A stretch of DNA of 64,000 bases from Chryseobacterium fluminis (GCF_026314945.1 NZ_CP111121.1:4836001-4900000), one strand, 5' to 3'; shown: positions 28,408 to 37,778, numbered from the stretch's first letter. Translations and numbers: made by a program. Notes: generated by a model not told the origin, from the sequence alone.

Positions 28408-29352
28408 CTAAGGATATAATGATTTTGTTCCGTTGCTTACGATATTGCTTCCCAACCCTGAAAAGGATATCGAAAAATTATTTGAATTAAAGCTTAAAGA
28501 ACCTGTAGGAGTGCATAGTCCGAGCGCATATCTGCACTGTCCGTAAGCGCCAGTTTTTTTAGTGACCTTACTTTCACTTTTTGCTTTGCCTAAGCTGATG
28601 CTTCCCCAGTCGCTTACGTCTACATTTGAAACGGAAGAACCTGAATAGTAAATGGTTATTTTGTATCCTATTTCGCCTCTTTTAGAACCCCAGAGCCAGT
28701 TGGCTGTCCACCATTGTTTATACCATTTGGACGATACTTTTGCCTGTGCTGCCGGTGATTCTTCCACATTTCCTCTTTGGCTGATCATCACCAGTCCTCC
28801 CAAAACATTATCCCAGATAATTCCGGAATCATTATAAAAGCATAATGTAGAAAATTTTTCGCCTTTATGGTTCCATGAAATTTCCATGACATGAGTATCA
28901 ATTGTGATTTCTCTGCCGACCAGATTTTTCAGTTCGGTTTGAGCAGCGCTTAGTTCTTCTGCCGGATTCAGGTTAATGATGCTCCCGACTTTTACAGTCG
29001 CGGGATCAAGAATGTTTCCTGTGGCAATAAAAGAATTTTTTTGAGAAATTAAATCCTGGGTTATTTCCAATCCTCTGGCGGTTGATAATTTGCCGATAAC
29101 AGAAATCCCTTCAATCTGCAGATCGTTCTCCAGATATTGTTCAAGATTAGCTTTTGAATCGTTAATCTGGGTCTGTACCATCTCTGGAATGATCTGGTTT
29201 GCAGGAGTGATTTCTTTTCTCAAGTCATTAACTGATGTTTTTACTTCGGTTATTTCCTGTCCGGAAATTTCAGGATCTTCACTCTGGCAGCTGCTTAATG
29301 CTAAAATCGTAGCCAATGCCAGCAGCCTGAAAGGAGTTAATAATTTTTTCAT
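28408..29352 (-). CDS. Hypothetical lipoprotein
   Basis: ATG at 29352 gives a lipoprotein signal (MKKLLTPFRLLALATILALS, then SCQSED; lipobox ALSSC). The N-terminal half (about 25-150) is acidic and helical. The C-terminal half is rich in Trp, Gly, Ser and Asn and probably beta-structured (YKQWWTANWLWGSKRGEIGY, then SGSSVSNVDVSDWGS, GSLSFNSNNFSISFSGLG). Cysteines in QCRYALGLC may form a disulfide. No family is recognised. It is about 314 residues and monocistronic. Confidence 0.65.
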   Translation of the reverse strand: MKKLLTPFRLLALATILALSSCQSEDPEISGQEITEVKTSVNDLRKEITPANQIIPEMVQTQINDSKANLEQYLENDLQIEGISVIGKLSTARGLEITQDLISQKNSFIATGNILDPATVKVGSIINLNPAEELSAAQTELKNLVGREITIDTHVMEISWNHKGEKFSTLCFYNDSGIIWDNVLGGLVMISQRGNVEESPAAQAKVSSKWYKQWWTANWLWGSKRGEIGYKITIYYSGSSVSNVDVSDWGSISLGKAKSESKVTKKTGAYGQCRYALGLCTPTGSLSFNSNNFSISFSGLGSNIVSNGTKSLYP

Positions 29353-29451
29353 GATTAAATATTTAAATGGTTGGTGCATTAAAGGTAATCAAAATAATTA
29401 TTTAAATCTACTGTATGTGAATTAATATTTCTTAATATTAAATATTTTGTT

Positions 29452-29489
29452 AAACCCTAAACCCTAAACCCTAAACCTTAAACCTTAAC
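29452..29489. repeat. AAACCCT heptamer tandem repeat
   Basis: About five heptamers occur in a row; the first three or four are perfect AAACCCT and the last ones vary to AAACCTT. It is a simple-sequence array in the gap upstream of tatA. Confidence 0.85.
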
Positions 29490-29561
29490 CACTTTCTTAA
29501 AATTTATTTAAAATAGTATATAACTGTCTCACATATGTATAATCTTTTGTAATTTTACAAA

Positions 29562-29897
29562 ATGGAATTAAGTATTGGAGAGATGGCACTCATTGCCGTT
29601 GCAATCGTTGTATTATTTGGTCCGGATAAACTTCCTCAGATAGCGCGTGATTTAGGGTCAGGTGTAAGAAAAATGCGTGGTGCGGTGGAAGATATAAAAA
29701 CTGAGATCATGAAAGAGACGGATAATCCTGTTTCTGAGATCAAGCGTGAGATTGAGAAAGTAAAGGATGCAGCTAAAGACTTCAATCCTATGAACGATAT
29801 CGATAAAGATATTGTCAAAGATCCTGTAGCTACAAATGAACCTCCGAAACTAAAGCCTTCCGAAGATGATACTTACGAGGGCCCTGTCAGCAGATAA
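29562..29897 (+). CDS. tatA: Twin-arginine translocase subunit, TatA/TatE (TatB-like) family
   Basis: TatA forms the pore for folded proteins carrying twin-arginine signals. The single N-terminal helix MALIAVAIVVLFGPDKLPQI carries the conserved FG-x-KLP hinge (FGPDKLP), followed by an amphipathic helix (ARDLGSGVRKMR). The 111-residue length and acidic Pro-rich tail are typical. Bacteroidota often have TatA and TatC only. tatC is not in the window. PAP2 begins 3 bases after the stop, so an operon with PAP2 and a TPR gene is likely. Confidence 0.9.
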   Translation: MELSIGEMALIAVAIVVLFGPDKLPQIARDLGSGVRKMRGAVEDIKTEIMKETDNPVSEIKREIEKVKDAAKDFNPMNDIDKDIVKDPVATNEPPKLKPSEDDTYEGPVSR

Positions 29898-29900
29898 TCC

Positions 29901-30467
29901 ATGGAGGAAATCATTCAGGAAGATAAAAAGGTATTTTTATATCTTAATAATCTGGGCGATACAGCCTTCGATCAGTTCTGGATCTTGATTTCCAGTACAT
30001 GGATCTGGGTTCCGCTTTATATCATTTTATGTTACTTTTTATATAAAAACTATAAGCTGAGATCATTAGCTTTTATTTTGATATTCATTGCACTGGGAGT
30101 AACGGTTTCTGATCAGCTTGCCGGTGTTTTCAAATATGGAGTCGCAAGGCTGAGACCGTGTCATGATCCTGCTCTGGAGCACCATATGAGGATTGTAAAG
30201 TGCGGAGGGCAATTCGGTTTTTATTCGGCACATGCGTCCAATACCTTTTTTTTAGCATCCTATTTAAGTATTTTACTGAAAAAGAAAATTTATTGGCTTC
30301 CTTATGCTATATTTGTATGGGCTGGGGTAGTAGCTTACAGCCGTATATATTTAGGAGTGCATTTCCCGATAGATATTTTGGTGGGGGCGTTTGTTGGATC
30401 TTTGTTGGGTGTTGTTTTTGGTGCACTCGCAAAAAAAGTGATCAACAAACAAAATATAACCATATGA
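29901..30467 (+). CDS. PAP2-family membrane phosphatase
   Basis: This 188-residue membrane protein has about five helices. The three PAP2 motifs are visible: KYGVARLRP (near 77-85), the central YSAHAS (near 111, replacing the usual PSGH), and SRIYLGVHFPID (near 148-160) with the catalytic His. The family removes phosphate from lipid phosphates such as undecaprenyl diphosphate or phosphatidic acid. The change of PSGH to SAHAS keeps the His. Its TGA overlaps the next ATG (ATGA), which indicates translational coupling. Confidence 0.87.
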   Translation: MEEIIQEDKKVFLYLNNLGDTAFDQFWILISSTWIWVPLYIILCYFLYKNYKLRSLAFILIFIALGVTVSDQLAGVFKYGVARLRPCHDPALEHHMRIVKCGGQFGFYSAHASNTFFLASYLSILLKKKIYWLPYAIFVWAGVVAYSRIYLGVHFPIDILVGAFVGSLLGVVFGALAKKVINKQNITI

Positions 30468-31279
30468 AAAAACATTTATTACTGGGAGCATTAGCTTTTA
30501 CATCATTGCATTATTACAGTCAGGATAAAAAAGTGGCTGAAGAATGTTTTAAAAAAGCTGATTATAAATGCGCAGAAGAGCAATACTCACAGTTAGCACA
30601 AAGTGAAAAAATCCAGCAGATTCAGTCCGAATATTATAATTATTTAGGAACCGCTCAGCGAAGGCTGGGGAAGACGAGCGCTGCATTCAAATCCTATGAG
30701 TCTGCCTTGAAATCCAATCCTATGTCAGCAGCAGTATACGCTAATTTAGGTTCTATTCACGGGCAAAAAGGCAACAAACAGGCAGCATTGGGTTATCTTA
30801 ATAAGGGCCTTCAGATAGAGCCTGAAAATGCAGATATGTACCTTACACGAGCCAAAGTGTATGAAAATCTGGGGAAAAAAGATCTCGCCGCTAAAGATCT
30901 GAATCAGATTCTTACTTTCGCACCGGATAATATCTATGCCCGTACGGGTTTGGCCAATCTTAAAAAGAATAACGGGGACCTTGAAGGGGCTTTAAAAGAT
31001 TACAATACTTTGATCTCCGAAAAACCGGAATCTCTTCTGTACAGCGGAAGGGGAGACGTGTACTTTAAATTAAAGAAAAATAAGGAAGCCCTGGCTGATG
31101 TCAACAAGGCAATTTCAATAGATCCCAAATTTTCGCAGGCATACGTCAATAAAGCATTAATCCTGTTTGAAACGGCAAAACCAAAGGAAGCCTGTGCAAG
31201 TCTGGATAAAGCAGTGAGTCTGGGATATGAAAAGCCTCTGCTTCTTACATATTATGAGAAATGTGAGGTGAAAAAATAA
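30464..31279 (+). CDS. Secreted tetratricopeptide-repeat protein
   Basis: ATG at 30464 overlaps the PAP2 stop (ATGA) and opens with a signal peptide MKKHLLLGALAFTSLHYYSQ. The 272 residues hold five to six TPR units, for example AAVYANLGSIHGQKGNKQAA, ADMYLTRAKVYENLGKKDLA and LLYSGRGDVYFKLKKNKEAL. It is likely a periplasmic scaffold for protein-protein contact. The longer open frame starting at 30200 overlaps PAP2 and is not used. Partners are unknown; co-transcription with tatA suggests an envelope role. Confidence 0.85.
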   Translation: MKKHLLLGALAFTSLHYYSQDKKVAEECFKKADYKCAEEQYSQLAQSEKIQQIQSEYYNYLGTAQRRLGKTSAAFKSYESALKSNPMSAAVYANLGSIHGQKGNKQAALGYLNKGLQIEPENADMYLTRAKVYENLGKKDLAAKDLNQILTFAPDNIYARTGLANLKKNNGDLEGALKDYNTLISEKPESLLYSGRGDVYFKLKKNKEALADVNKAISIDPKFSQAYVNKALILFETAKPKEACASLDKAVSLGYEKPLLLTYYEKCEVKK

Positions 31280-31289
31280 TCTCAGAAAA

Positions 31290-31338
31290 GATTAGTTTAG
31301 TTTCGGGGCGGCGGAGCCGCCCCGAAACTAAACTAATC
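31290..31338. repeat. Perfect 23-bp-arm palindrome
   Basis: The left arm 31290-31312 (begins GATTAGTTTAGTTTCGG) is the exact reverse complement of the right arm 31316-31338, with loop GGA. It lies 10 bases after the TPR stop. It has no T tract directly after it; a separate terminator follows at 31362. Confidence 0.95.
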
Positions 31339-31361
31339 AATAAAAATCAAAATATCAACAG

Positions 31362-31386
31362 AAACGGGCTTCAGTCCGTTTTTTGC
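31362..31386 (+). terminator. Rho-independent terminator of the tatA operon
   Basis: AAACGG and CCGTTT flank GCTTCAGT-type loop sequence and are followed by a T run. It lies between the TPR gene and trmL. Confidence 0.65.
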
Positions 31387-31457
31387 TGTTACAAAGAAAC
31401 GAATTTAACCAAATCCCGATTTGTTTTAACTATTTTTGCAGCCATTAAAACGTCATC

Positions 31458-31913
31458 ATGTTAAATATTGTTCTTGTAGAACCGGAAATTCCCAACAACA
31501 CAGGAAATATCGGGAGATTGTGCGTAGGTACAGAGAGCCGGCTGCATCTGGTTCATCCCTTCGGATTTGTTATCAATGACAAAAACCTCAAACGTTCCGG
31601 CTTGGATTATTGGGTTCATCTTGAGGTTACGGAGTATGCTGATGTTGATGAATGGGTACGGGCAGTTCCGGATGTATCCCGGGTTTTTCTCATGAGCTCC
31701 CATGCTGAAAAATCATACCTGGAAACAGAATTTCAGGATGAAGACTGGCTGGTTTTCGGAAAAGAGAGTGCTGGCCTGAGTAAAGAGGTTCTGGACCGTT
31801 TTGAAAATCATCTGACCATTCCGATGTCTGGACTGATCCGGAGCTTTAATATTGCCAATTCCGTGGCTTTCGTGGTTGGAGAAGCAAAAAGGCAGATCGG
31901 TTTAAAACATTGA
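31458..31913 (+). CDS. trmL: tRNA (cytidine/uridine-34 2'-O)-methyltransferase
   Basis: TrmL methylates the wobble ribose of tRNA-Leu isoacceptors using SAM. This is a minimal SPOUT protein of 151 residues without an extra RNA-binding domain, as expected. Signatures are EPEIPNNTGNIGRLC near 9-23, LVFGKESAGLSKEVL near 95, and the trefoil-knot segment IPMSGLIRSFNIANSVAFV near 120-138. TATTTTTG at 31432-31439 could be its -7 promoter element. Confidence 0.94.
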   Translation: MLNIVLVEPEIPNNTGNIGRLCVGTESRLHLVHPFGFVINDKNLKRSGLDYWVHLEVTEYADVDEWVRAVPDVSRVFLMSSHAEKSYLETEFQDEDWLVFGKESAGLSKEVLDRFENHLTIPMSGLIRSFNIANSVAFVVGEAKRQIGLKH

Positions 31914-31972
31914 TATTCCGGGTTAATAGTTAGCAGAAAAATGTAGTCTGATAACTGTCTGAAAATCTTTTA

Positions 31973-32446
31973 TTAATCATTATGATATGGCTTTCCCTGC
32001 AGAATCTGATCGGCCCGGTACAGCTGTTCGACGATAAATAACCTGATCATCTGGTGGGTAAATGTCATTTTCGATAATGACATTTTCTCGTTGGTTCTGC
32101 TGTAAATTTCTTCTGAAAATCCATAGGCGCCCCCAATCAGCAGATGAATTTTTTTTACGGATACATTCATCCAGCTGTCTATTTTCTGTGCAAATTCACG
32201 GCTCGTAAACTGTTTGCCCTTTTCATCTAAAATAATCACCAGATCATTCTTATCGATATGATTCATAAACAGTTTGGCTTCTTCTTTTTTCAAAAGATCA
32301 GAAGAAAGGTTTTTGGCATTTTTCACATCCGCAATCTCAATGATTTCAAAATTCCAGTGTTTCGGAAGGCGCTTTAGATAATAGCTGATGAGCGAAGTGA
32401 TTTCTTTATCGTCTGTTTTACCGATACAAAGTAAATTAATCTGCAT
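31973..32446 (-). CDS. rlmH: 23S rRNA (pseudouridine1915-N3)-methyltransferase
   Basis: RlmH methylates pseudouridine 1915 in helix 69 of 23S rRNA, on assembled ribosomes. The 157-residue SPOUT protein shows LLIGGAYGFSEEIY near 104 and the C-terminal knot and tail FTHQMIRLFIVEQLYRADQI with GKPYHND at the end, which are near-invariant. It converges on trmL and diverges from the YihY gene with a 31-base gap. Confidence 0.96.
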   Translation of the reverse strand: MQINLLCIGKTDDKEITSLISYYLKRLPKHWNFEIIEIADVKNAKNLSSDLLKKEEAKLFMNHIDKNDLVIILDEKGKQFTSREFAQKIDSWMNVSVKKIHLLIGGAYGFSEEIYSRTNEKMSLSKMTFTHQMIRLFIVEQLYRADQILQGKPYHND

Positions 32447-32477
32447 TTCTTATATTTGCTGAGCGCAAATATACTTT

Positions 32478-33488
32478 ATGGCCCTAAAAGTTCCTAGATT
32501 TATCTTAAAAATTCGAGAATTTCTTGATGATATCCATATTCCTTTATTAGGAATTTCACTGTGGCAGATGTTTCAGATCTATATTTCAGGCATATTCAAA
32601 GATAAGATCGGACGCAAGGCAGCAGCTATATCCTGGAGTTTTACCATCAGCTTATTTCCGTTTCTTCTTTTCCTGTTATCGGTTTTGCCCTATATGCCGC
32701 ATTATGATAAGCTTCAGTTCTATATTTTTGATGTGCTGATGCAAAATGTATTTCCTGCCCATATGCAGCAAGATGTAAGAGAATATATTGAATCAAGCAT
32801 AATCCCCAATATGAAAGGAATCAGCAGTTTTACGGTTGTCCTGGCATTGGTTTTTGCTACCAACGGAACATTTTCATTAATTAATGGATTTAACGAAAAT
32901 ACAGATGAAAAAATGACAGATGTAAAAGAATTCATTCTTTCATTTTTTATAACGATCGGATTTATTTTTATTGTTTTTTTAACCCTTTTCGGAGTCTATT
33001 ATTCTGAGGTGGTCCTAAAATCATTTACTCCGGTATATGATGTTTCATGGCTTACGGAGAACCTTTCCAAAATCATCGGTTTTGTTTCTTTTCCCTTATT
33101 TTATTTCATATTGTTAGCGCTGTTTTACTGGTTGGGAACTGTGAAAATTGCAAGGTTCAGACAAGCTGTTCCGGGTGCCATTTTAACCACCGTCCTGTTT
33201 GTTGTAACCACTTATTTCTTCGCTTTATATGTGAAAAATATTGCCAGATATAATGTTCTGTACGGTTCCATTGGGAGTATGATCCTTCTCATGGTATGGG
33301 TAAACGTAAACGTTTATCTTCTTCTTTTTGGCAATGAGCTAAATATGGCACTGAGAAAATTGAGAATTGATAAGCTGCTCACTGATGAGCTTCAAAAGAA
33401 AGCGAAAAACGAACAGAAAGGATATTCAGAAAATATTCATAAAGAAAATATAACCATACAATCCAATGACCATGCTAAAAAAGATTAA
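32478..33488 (+). CDS. YihY/virulence factor BrkB family membrane protein
   Basis: This 336-residue inner-membrane protein has about six helices. The signature segment AAAISWSFTISLFPFLLFLLS (near 50-70) and the later YGSIGSMILLMVWVNVNVYLLLFGNELN are characteristic. The family was once called ribonuclease BN in error; its real function is unclear, possibly transport or envelope maintenance. The last codons overlap the next ORF by 17 bases, so the two are probably co-expressed. Confidence 0.88.
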   Translation: MALKVPRFILKIREFLDDIHIPLLGISLWQMFQIYISGIFKDKIGRKAAAISWSFTISLFPFLLFLLSVLPYMPHYDKLQFYIFDVLMQNVFPAHMQQDVREYIESSIIPNMKGISSFTVVLALVFATNGTFSLINGFNENTDEKMTDVKEFILSFFITIGFIFIVFLTLFGVYYSEVVLKSFTPVYDVSWLTENLSKIIGFVSFPLFYFILLALFYWLGTVKIARFRQAVPGAILTTVLFVVTTYFFALYVKNIARYNVLYGSIGSMILLMVWVNVNVYLLLFGNELNMALRKLRIDKLLTDELQKKAKNEQKGYSENIHKENITIQSNDHAKKD

Positions 33489-33846
33489 ATTTTTCACCTT
33501 GCTGATCAGTGTAATTTCACTTATTTCCTGTGAGGAAATTGAGCGGGACAGGGCAGAAAACAATTATGTGACTCCCTATAAAGGAAAATGGGTAGGAAGT
33601 TATACCGGAGACCAAACCGGAACATTGGTATTAAATGTTGGCGAAAAAGGAGGAATTGAAGGAACAAGAACTTCTATGACATTTCAGGAAACCTTTTATA
33701 CATCAATGCAGGGTGGCGGAAGCGGTGCACTTTCCACCATGAGCCCTTCACCCTCCGGATTCATATTATACGGAAGTTTAGAAACTAAATCCGGAACATG
33801 GAAAATGGGTTCCCTGAAAGGAAACTGGACCGTCGTGAAAAACTAA
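33472..33846 (+). CDS. Small hypothetical lipoprotein
   Basis: I prefer ATG at 33472 (MLKKIKFFTLLISVISLISC; lipobox LISC). The mature part of about 105 residues is Gly/Ser/Thr rich and probably a small beta-sandwich or barrel (YKGKWVGSYTGDQTGTLVLN, then GSLKGNWTVV). No family is recognised. The start overlaps the end of the YihY gene by 17 bases and the stop overlaps the nhaA stop on the other strand. Confidence 0.7.
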   Translation: MLKKIKFFTLLISVISLISCEEIERDRAENNYVTPYKGKWVGSYTGDQTGTLVLNVGEKGGIEGTRTSMTFQETFYTSMQGGGSGALSTMSPSPSGFILYGSLETKSGTWKMGSLKGNWTVVKN

Positions 33847-35015
33847 TCCTCTTCAATGTTATTTTTAGAGCTCATATTTAATAGGATATAGCCAAAGACT
33901 GCTGCTAAAAAAGAAGCGATCAGGATAGCAAATTTTGCTTCATCCTGGATTTCAATTTGTCCTTTAAAGGATAATAAAGCTATAAAAATCGACATGGTAA
34001 AACCAATTCCAGCCAGAAGTCCGACCCCTAACATCTGAAACCATGAACTGTTTTGCGGTAAGGTGCTGATTTTTAATTTTATGGCTAGAAATGAGAATAG
34101 ATTGATCCCGATTAATTTTCCCAAAACTAAACCGCCGATAATGCCCAAACCTAAAGTGCTTGTTAATCCATCGATCATTGAGCTGTTGAACGTGATATTG
34201 GTATTGGTTAAGGCAAAAAGAGGCATGATGAGGAAGCTTACAGGAAAATGAAGCTGATGTTCCAGTTTTTCTAAAGTTGAAATTTCTACATGAGAAGCGT
34301 TCGTAGGAATTGAGAATGCCAGTAAAACTCCTGCGATAGTAGCATGGATGCCTGAGTGATGCAGAAAGTACCAAAGAAATAGTCCCGGAATGATATAGAA
34401 AATTATCTTAGTAACTTTTAAGAAATTCAGGATAAATAATAGACCGGTAACGCCCAGTGATAGAAAAAGATACGTCCAGTGGATCTGTTCGGTATAAAAT
34501 ATGGCAATCACCAGAATAGCACCCAGGTCGTCCACGATCGCCAATGCGGCAAGAAATATTTTAATAGAATTCGGAACTTTTTTTCCAAGCATGGAAATGA
34601 TCGCCAGGGAAAATGCTATATCAGTGGCCATGGGAATTCCCCAGCCGTTTTCATACCCGGTGCCATGATTAAAAACGGTAAAAATAACTGCAGGAACAAG
34701 CATTCCGCCGATCGCCGCAAAAATAGGAAGGGAAGCATTTCTGAATGATGAAAGTTCGCCTTCCACCATTTCTCTTTTAATCTCCAGTCCTACCAAAAGA
34801 AAAAATACAGCCATAAGCCCATCGTTAATCCATATGCTTACAGGATAAGTAAGATGAAAAAGATCAGTACCGGTTTCCTGATTTAAAAATCGCTGGAACC
34901 CCTCAGATAATGAGGAATTGGCAATCAATAGAGAGACTAATACACAAAAAATGAGAATGATTCCGGAAGACTGACTGCTTTGGAAAAATTTTTTAAAATA
35001 TACAGATAAGTTCAT
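33843..35015 (-). CDS. nhaA: Na+/H+ antiporter NhaA
   Basis: NhaA expels sodium in exchange for protons and sets cytoplasmic pH and salt tolerance. I chose ATG at 35015 (MNLSVYFKKFFQSS), which gives about 390 residues, the normal length. The twin aspartates of the ion site appear in ALAIVDDLGAILVIAIFY. Other signatures are GLEIKREMVEGEL and MATDIAFSLAIISMLG. About 12 helices. It lies after relA in the same direction with a 75-base gap. Confidence 0.95.
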   Translation of the reverse strand: MNLSVYFKKFFQSSQSSGIILIFCVLVSLLIANSSLSEGFQRFLNQETGTDLFHLTYPVSIWINDGLMAVFFLLVGLEIKREMVEGELSSFRNASLPIFAAIGGMLVPAVIFTVFNHGTGYENGWGIPMATDIAFSLAIISMLGKKVPNSIKIFLAALAIVDDLGAILVIAIFYTEQIHWTYLFLSLGVTGLLFILNFLKVTKIIFYIIPGLFLWYFLHHSGIHATIAGVLLAFSIPTNASHVEISTLEKLEHQLHFPVSFLIMPLFALTNTNITFNSSMIDGLTSTLGLGIIGGLVLGKLIGINLFSFLAIKLKISTLPQNSSWFQMLGVGLLAGIGFTMSIFIALLSFKGQIEIQDEAKFAILIASFLAAVFGYILLNMSSKNNIEED

Positions 35016-35089
35016 ATTAAGAATTGAAGTTGGGTCTAAACTAAAAACGTTTTCTTGGTTGCCATACAATCTGAAAGGATCATTCTGAT

Positions 35090-37300
35090 CTAGGATTGTA
35101 ATCGTCTCACTCGTGAAACTCCATTGATATCCTTAAGTTTTTTAAACGTCTGCTCGAGTTGGTTTTTATTTTTAACTTCAAGGTTGATGCTTCCTGTGAA
35201 AACACCGTTATTGGATTCAATAGACATACTTTTCATATCCATTCCCATCGCACCGCTGATCACAGTTGTGATATCATTGATCATTCCCATGCGGTCCAGT
35301 CCTTCAATTTCAATTTTCACTCTGTTTTTGAAGCTTTCGGCATTCACCCATTTGGCAGGAATAACCCTGTAATCATACTGAGCACGTAAATTGATGGCGT
35401 TCGGGCAATTGTCACTGTGTACTTTTATTCCTTCTGAAATGGTAATAAACCCAAAAATTTTATCTCCCGGGATGACCGTACAGCATTTCGCATAGGTGTA
35501 GTTCAGCTTTTCTTCATCTTTCCCGAAGATGATCATATCAAGATTCTGCTCTTTCGGTTCTTCGTAATGTGTATTTTTACTGGGAGATTTTCTGAATCTG
35601 GAAAGCAGGTTATTGAATACGTTTTTACTTTCAATATACTTTCTCAGGCTGCTCGCGTCCAGTTCGTTCGTCTGGAATTTGAGAAATAGCTCCTGTGAAG
35701 ATTTTAAGTTGAAGAATTTTTGCAGTTTATTGATCTCTTCGTCATTGAAATTAATCTTAGCGTGGCGCAGTTTTCTCTGCAAAATCTCTTTTCCTTCTTC
35801 AACGATCTGATTTTTTTGTGAATTCAGGAAGCTTTTGATCTTGGATTTTGCCTTTGAAGTGACTACAAATTCAAGCCAGTCGGATTTAGGTTTCTGGTTT
35901 TGGGAAGATAAAATATCTACCTGATCTCCGTTTTGGAGAACATAAGAAATCGGAACTAATTTCCCATTAATTTTTGCACCTAAACATTTCATTCCCAGAT
36001 CCGAGTGAACTGAAAATGCAAAATCCAGAGCAGTGGCGTTGGTAGGCAGAATTTTAATTTCCCCCTTCGGAGTAAATACAAAAACTTCCTTTGAATATAA
36101 ATTAAGTTTGATATTATCCAGTAATTCAGAGGTGGAAAGATTCTGCTGCTGTTCCAGAACCTCACGGATCTCGGTTACCCATTTTTCAAAATTCCTGTCA
36201 TCAGAACTTTGTTTGTATCCTTCTTTATATTTGTAATGCGCGGCCACACCCTTTTCAGCGATCTCATCCATCCTTTCGGAACGGATCTGTACCTCAATCC
36301 ATTTTTTGTCAGGACCCAGAACCGTTAAATGCAGACTTTCGTAGCCTGTGGAACGGGGTTGGGTAATCCAGTCACGCATTCTTGACGGGTTGCTGTGGTA
36401 GACATCGGTGACAATGGAATAAATTTTCCACGCCAGGAATTTTTCATTTTTGGCATCAGATTTATAAATAATCCTGATCGCATAGTTATCAAATACCTCT
36501 TCAAAAGTTACCCCCTGTTTCAGCATTTTCCTGTAAATTGAAGAAATAGCTTTCGCGCGGCCTTTAATTGTGAATGACAATCCTTCATCTTTCAGCTGCT
36601 CCGAAACCTCGTTTTTAAATTCTTCGATATACCGTTCTCTGTTTTCTTTGGCTAATTCCAGCTTTTCCGTGATTTCATTGTAAACCTCAGGATTATTATA
36701 TTTTAGCGAAAGATCTTCCAGTTCCGATTTAATATTATATAAACCCAGACGGTGAGCCATCGGAGCATAAATATAAACCGTTTCAGATGCGATTTTCTTC
36801 TGTTTATCAGGGGTCATGCTCTGTAAAGTACGCATGTTGTGAAGACGGTCTGCAATCTTGATCAGGATTACCCTGAAATCCTCAGACAGCGTAAGCAGAA
36901 GCTTTCTGTAATTTTCAGATTGTACAGAGATATTCTGATGATTCATGATGGATATTTTGGTTAATCCATTCACGATATCAGCTATTTTTTCACCGAAAAT
37001 CTTTTTAAGATCTTCATAACTGTAATCAGAATCCTCAATAACGTCATGCAACAGGGCGCAGGCAATGGATGTAGCCCCCAACCCGATTTCTGTAGCGACA
37101 ATTTTAGCAACGGCTATAGGGTGATAGATATAGGGTTCTCCCGTTTTCCTTCTCTGATCTTTATGTGCATCCAGCGCAATATCAAAAGCTTTTCGGATGA
37201 GTTTATTATTTTCCTCATCCAAAGTTCTGTATGTATTAGATATCAGATCTTTATACCTTGCTAAAATTTCTTTATTCTCTTGTTCCAAATCGTAACTCAT
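35090..37300 (-). CDS. Bifunctional (p)ppGpp synthetase/hydrolase RelA/SpoT
   Basis: The enzyme makes and degrades the alarmone (p)ppGpp in the stringent response. The hydrolase domain keeps its metal site: His60 in YHPIAVA and HDVIED with His85-Asp86 and Glu89-Asp90. The synthetase domain (about 240-350) has the DNYAIRIIYKS strand and the STGYESLHLTV segment. TGS (VFVFTPKGEIKILP) and a C-terminal ACT domain follow. The full set over 736 residues and the intact HD motif indicate a bifunctional Rel/SpoT type. Confidence 0.95.
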   Translation of the reverse strand: MSYDLEQENKEILARYKDLISNTYRTLDEENNKLIRKAFDIALDAHKDQRRKTGEPYIYHPIAVAKIVATEIGLGATSIACALLHDVIEDSDYSYEDLKKIFGEKIADIVNGLTKISIMNHQNISVQSENYRKLLLTLSEDFRVILIKIADRLHNMRTLQSMTPDKQKKIASETVYIYAPMAHRLGLYNIKSELEDLSLKYNNPEVYNEITEKLELAKENRERYIEEFKNEVSEQLKDEGLSFTIKGRAKAISSIYRKMLKQGVTFEEVFDNYAIRIIYKSDAKNEKFLAWKIYSIVTDVYHSNPSRMRDWITQPRSTGYESLHLTVLGPDKKWIEVQIRSERMDEIAEKGVAAHYKYKEGYKQSSDDRNFEKWVTEIREVLEQQQNLSTSELLDNIKLNLYSKEVFVFTPKGEIKILPTNATALDFAFSVHSDLGMKCLGAKINGKLVPISYVLQNGDQVDILSSQNQKPKSDWLEFVVTSKAKSKIKSFLNSQKNQIVEEGKEILQRKLRHAKINFNDEEINKLQKFFNLKSSQELFLKFQTNELDASSLRKYIESKNVFNNLLSRFRKSPSKNTHYEEPKEQNLDMIIFGKDEEKLNYTYAKCCTVIPGDKIFGFITISEGIKVHSDNCPNAINLRAQYDYRVIPAKWVNAESFKNRVKIEIEGLDRMGMINDITTVISGAMGMDMKSMSIESNNGVFTGSINLEVKNKNQLEQTFKKLKDINGVSRVRRLQS

Positions 37301-37360
37301 CTGCGCAAATACCTATATTTAAACGAAAATACGAAAATTTTCAGACATTTCAAACAGTAA

Positions 37361-37387
37361 AAACCCGCAAAAAAAATTTGCGGGTTT
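37361..37387 (-). terminator. Terminator hairpin between a small gene and relA/spoT
   Basis: AAACCCGCAAA and TTTGCGGGTTT form an 11-bp stem. It lies 23 bases after the stop of the 37410-37778 gene and upstream of relA/spoT on the same strand. The flanking T tract is weak. Confidence 0.6.
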
Positions 37388-37409
37388 CGGGTTATCAGCT
37401 TTATATCTT

Positions 37410-37778
37410 TTAGAATTTCACTTCTGCGGAATCCATCCCATTATGAGATGATTTTATTTTTACTCCTGGGCTGGTGTGGATATCGGCTCTGTTTCTTGCA
37501 TGAATCAGATCTTTTAATGTCTGGTAGGAAGTCTGCTCCAGGCTCATATTTTCAAAAAGAAAGGTTTTTAAAGCATTGTTCTGGTTGAAAATTCTGCGGG
37601 CATCATCAGCCTGTTCATGATCTTTAACGGCTACACTCGCCATGTATTGGGAGTTATGACTGCCGTCATTAAGATAAACAATATAATCTGAATTTCCGAA
37701 ACCCGAATTTTCCAGATCGGTCTCCAGTTGTTTATAATCACTGTGATTTTCTAATATTCCGGCTAGTAGATTTGACAT
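37410..37778 (-). CDS. Hypothetical small soluble protein
   Basis: This 122-residue protein has no signal peptide. The first 90 residues could form a small ferredoxin-like alpha/beta domain (KQLETDLENSGFGNSDYIVY; VAVKDHEQADDARRIFNQ), reminiscent of stress proteins with repeated beta-alpha-beta units. The tail IHTSPGVKIKSSHNGMDSAE looks flexible. I cannot name a family. It stands alone upstream of relA/spoT and is separated from it by a hairpin. Confidence 0.65.
   Translation of the reverse strand: MSNLLAGILENHSDYKQLETDLENSGFGNSDYIVYLNDGSHNSQYMASVAVKDHEQADDARRIFNQNNALKTFLFENMSLEQTSYQTLKDLIHARNRADIHTSPGVKIKSSHNGMDSAEVKF

Noticed and set aside
29452..29489. True telomere or chromosome end
   Set aside because: The array is short, internal and surrounded by ordinary genes; only the motif resembles plant telomeres.
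30200..30463. Upstream extension of the TPR gene
   Set aside because: The extra 88 residues lie in the PAP2 gene in another frame; ATG at 30464 with a signal peptide and ATGA overlap is the better start.
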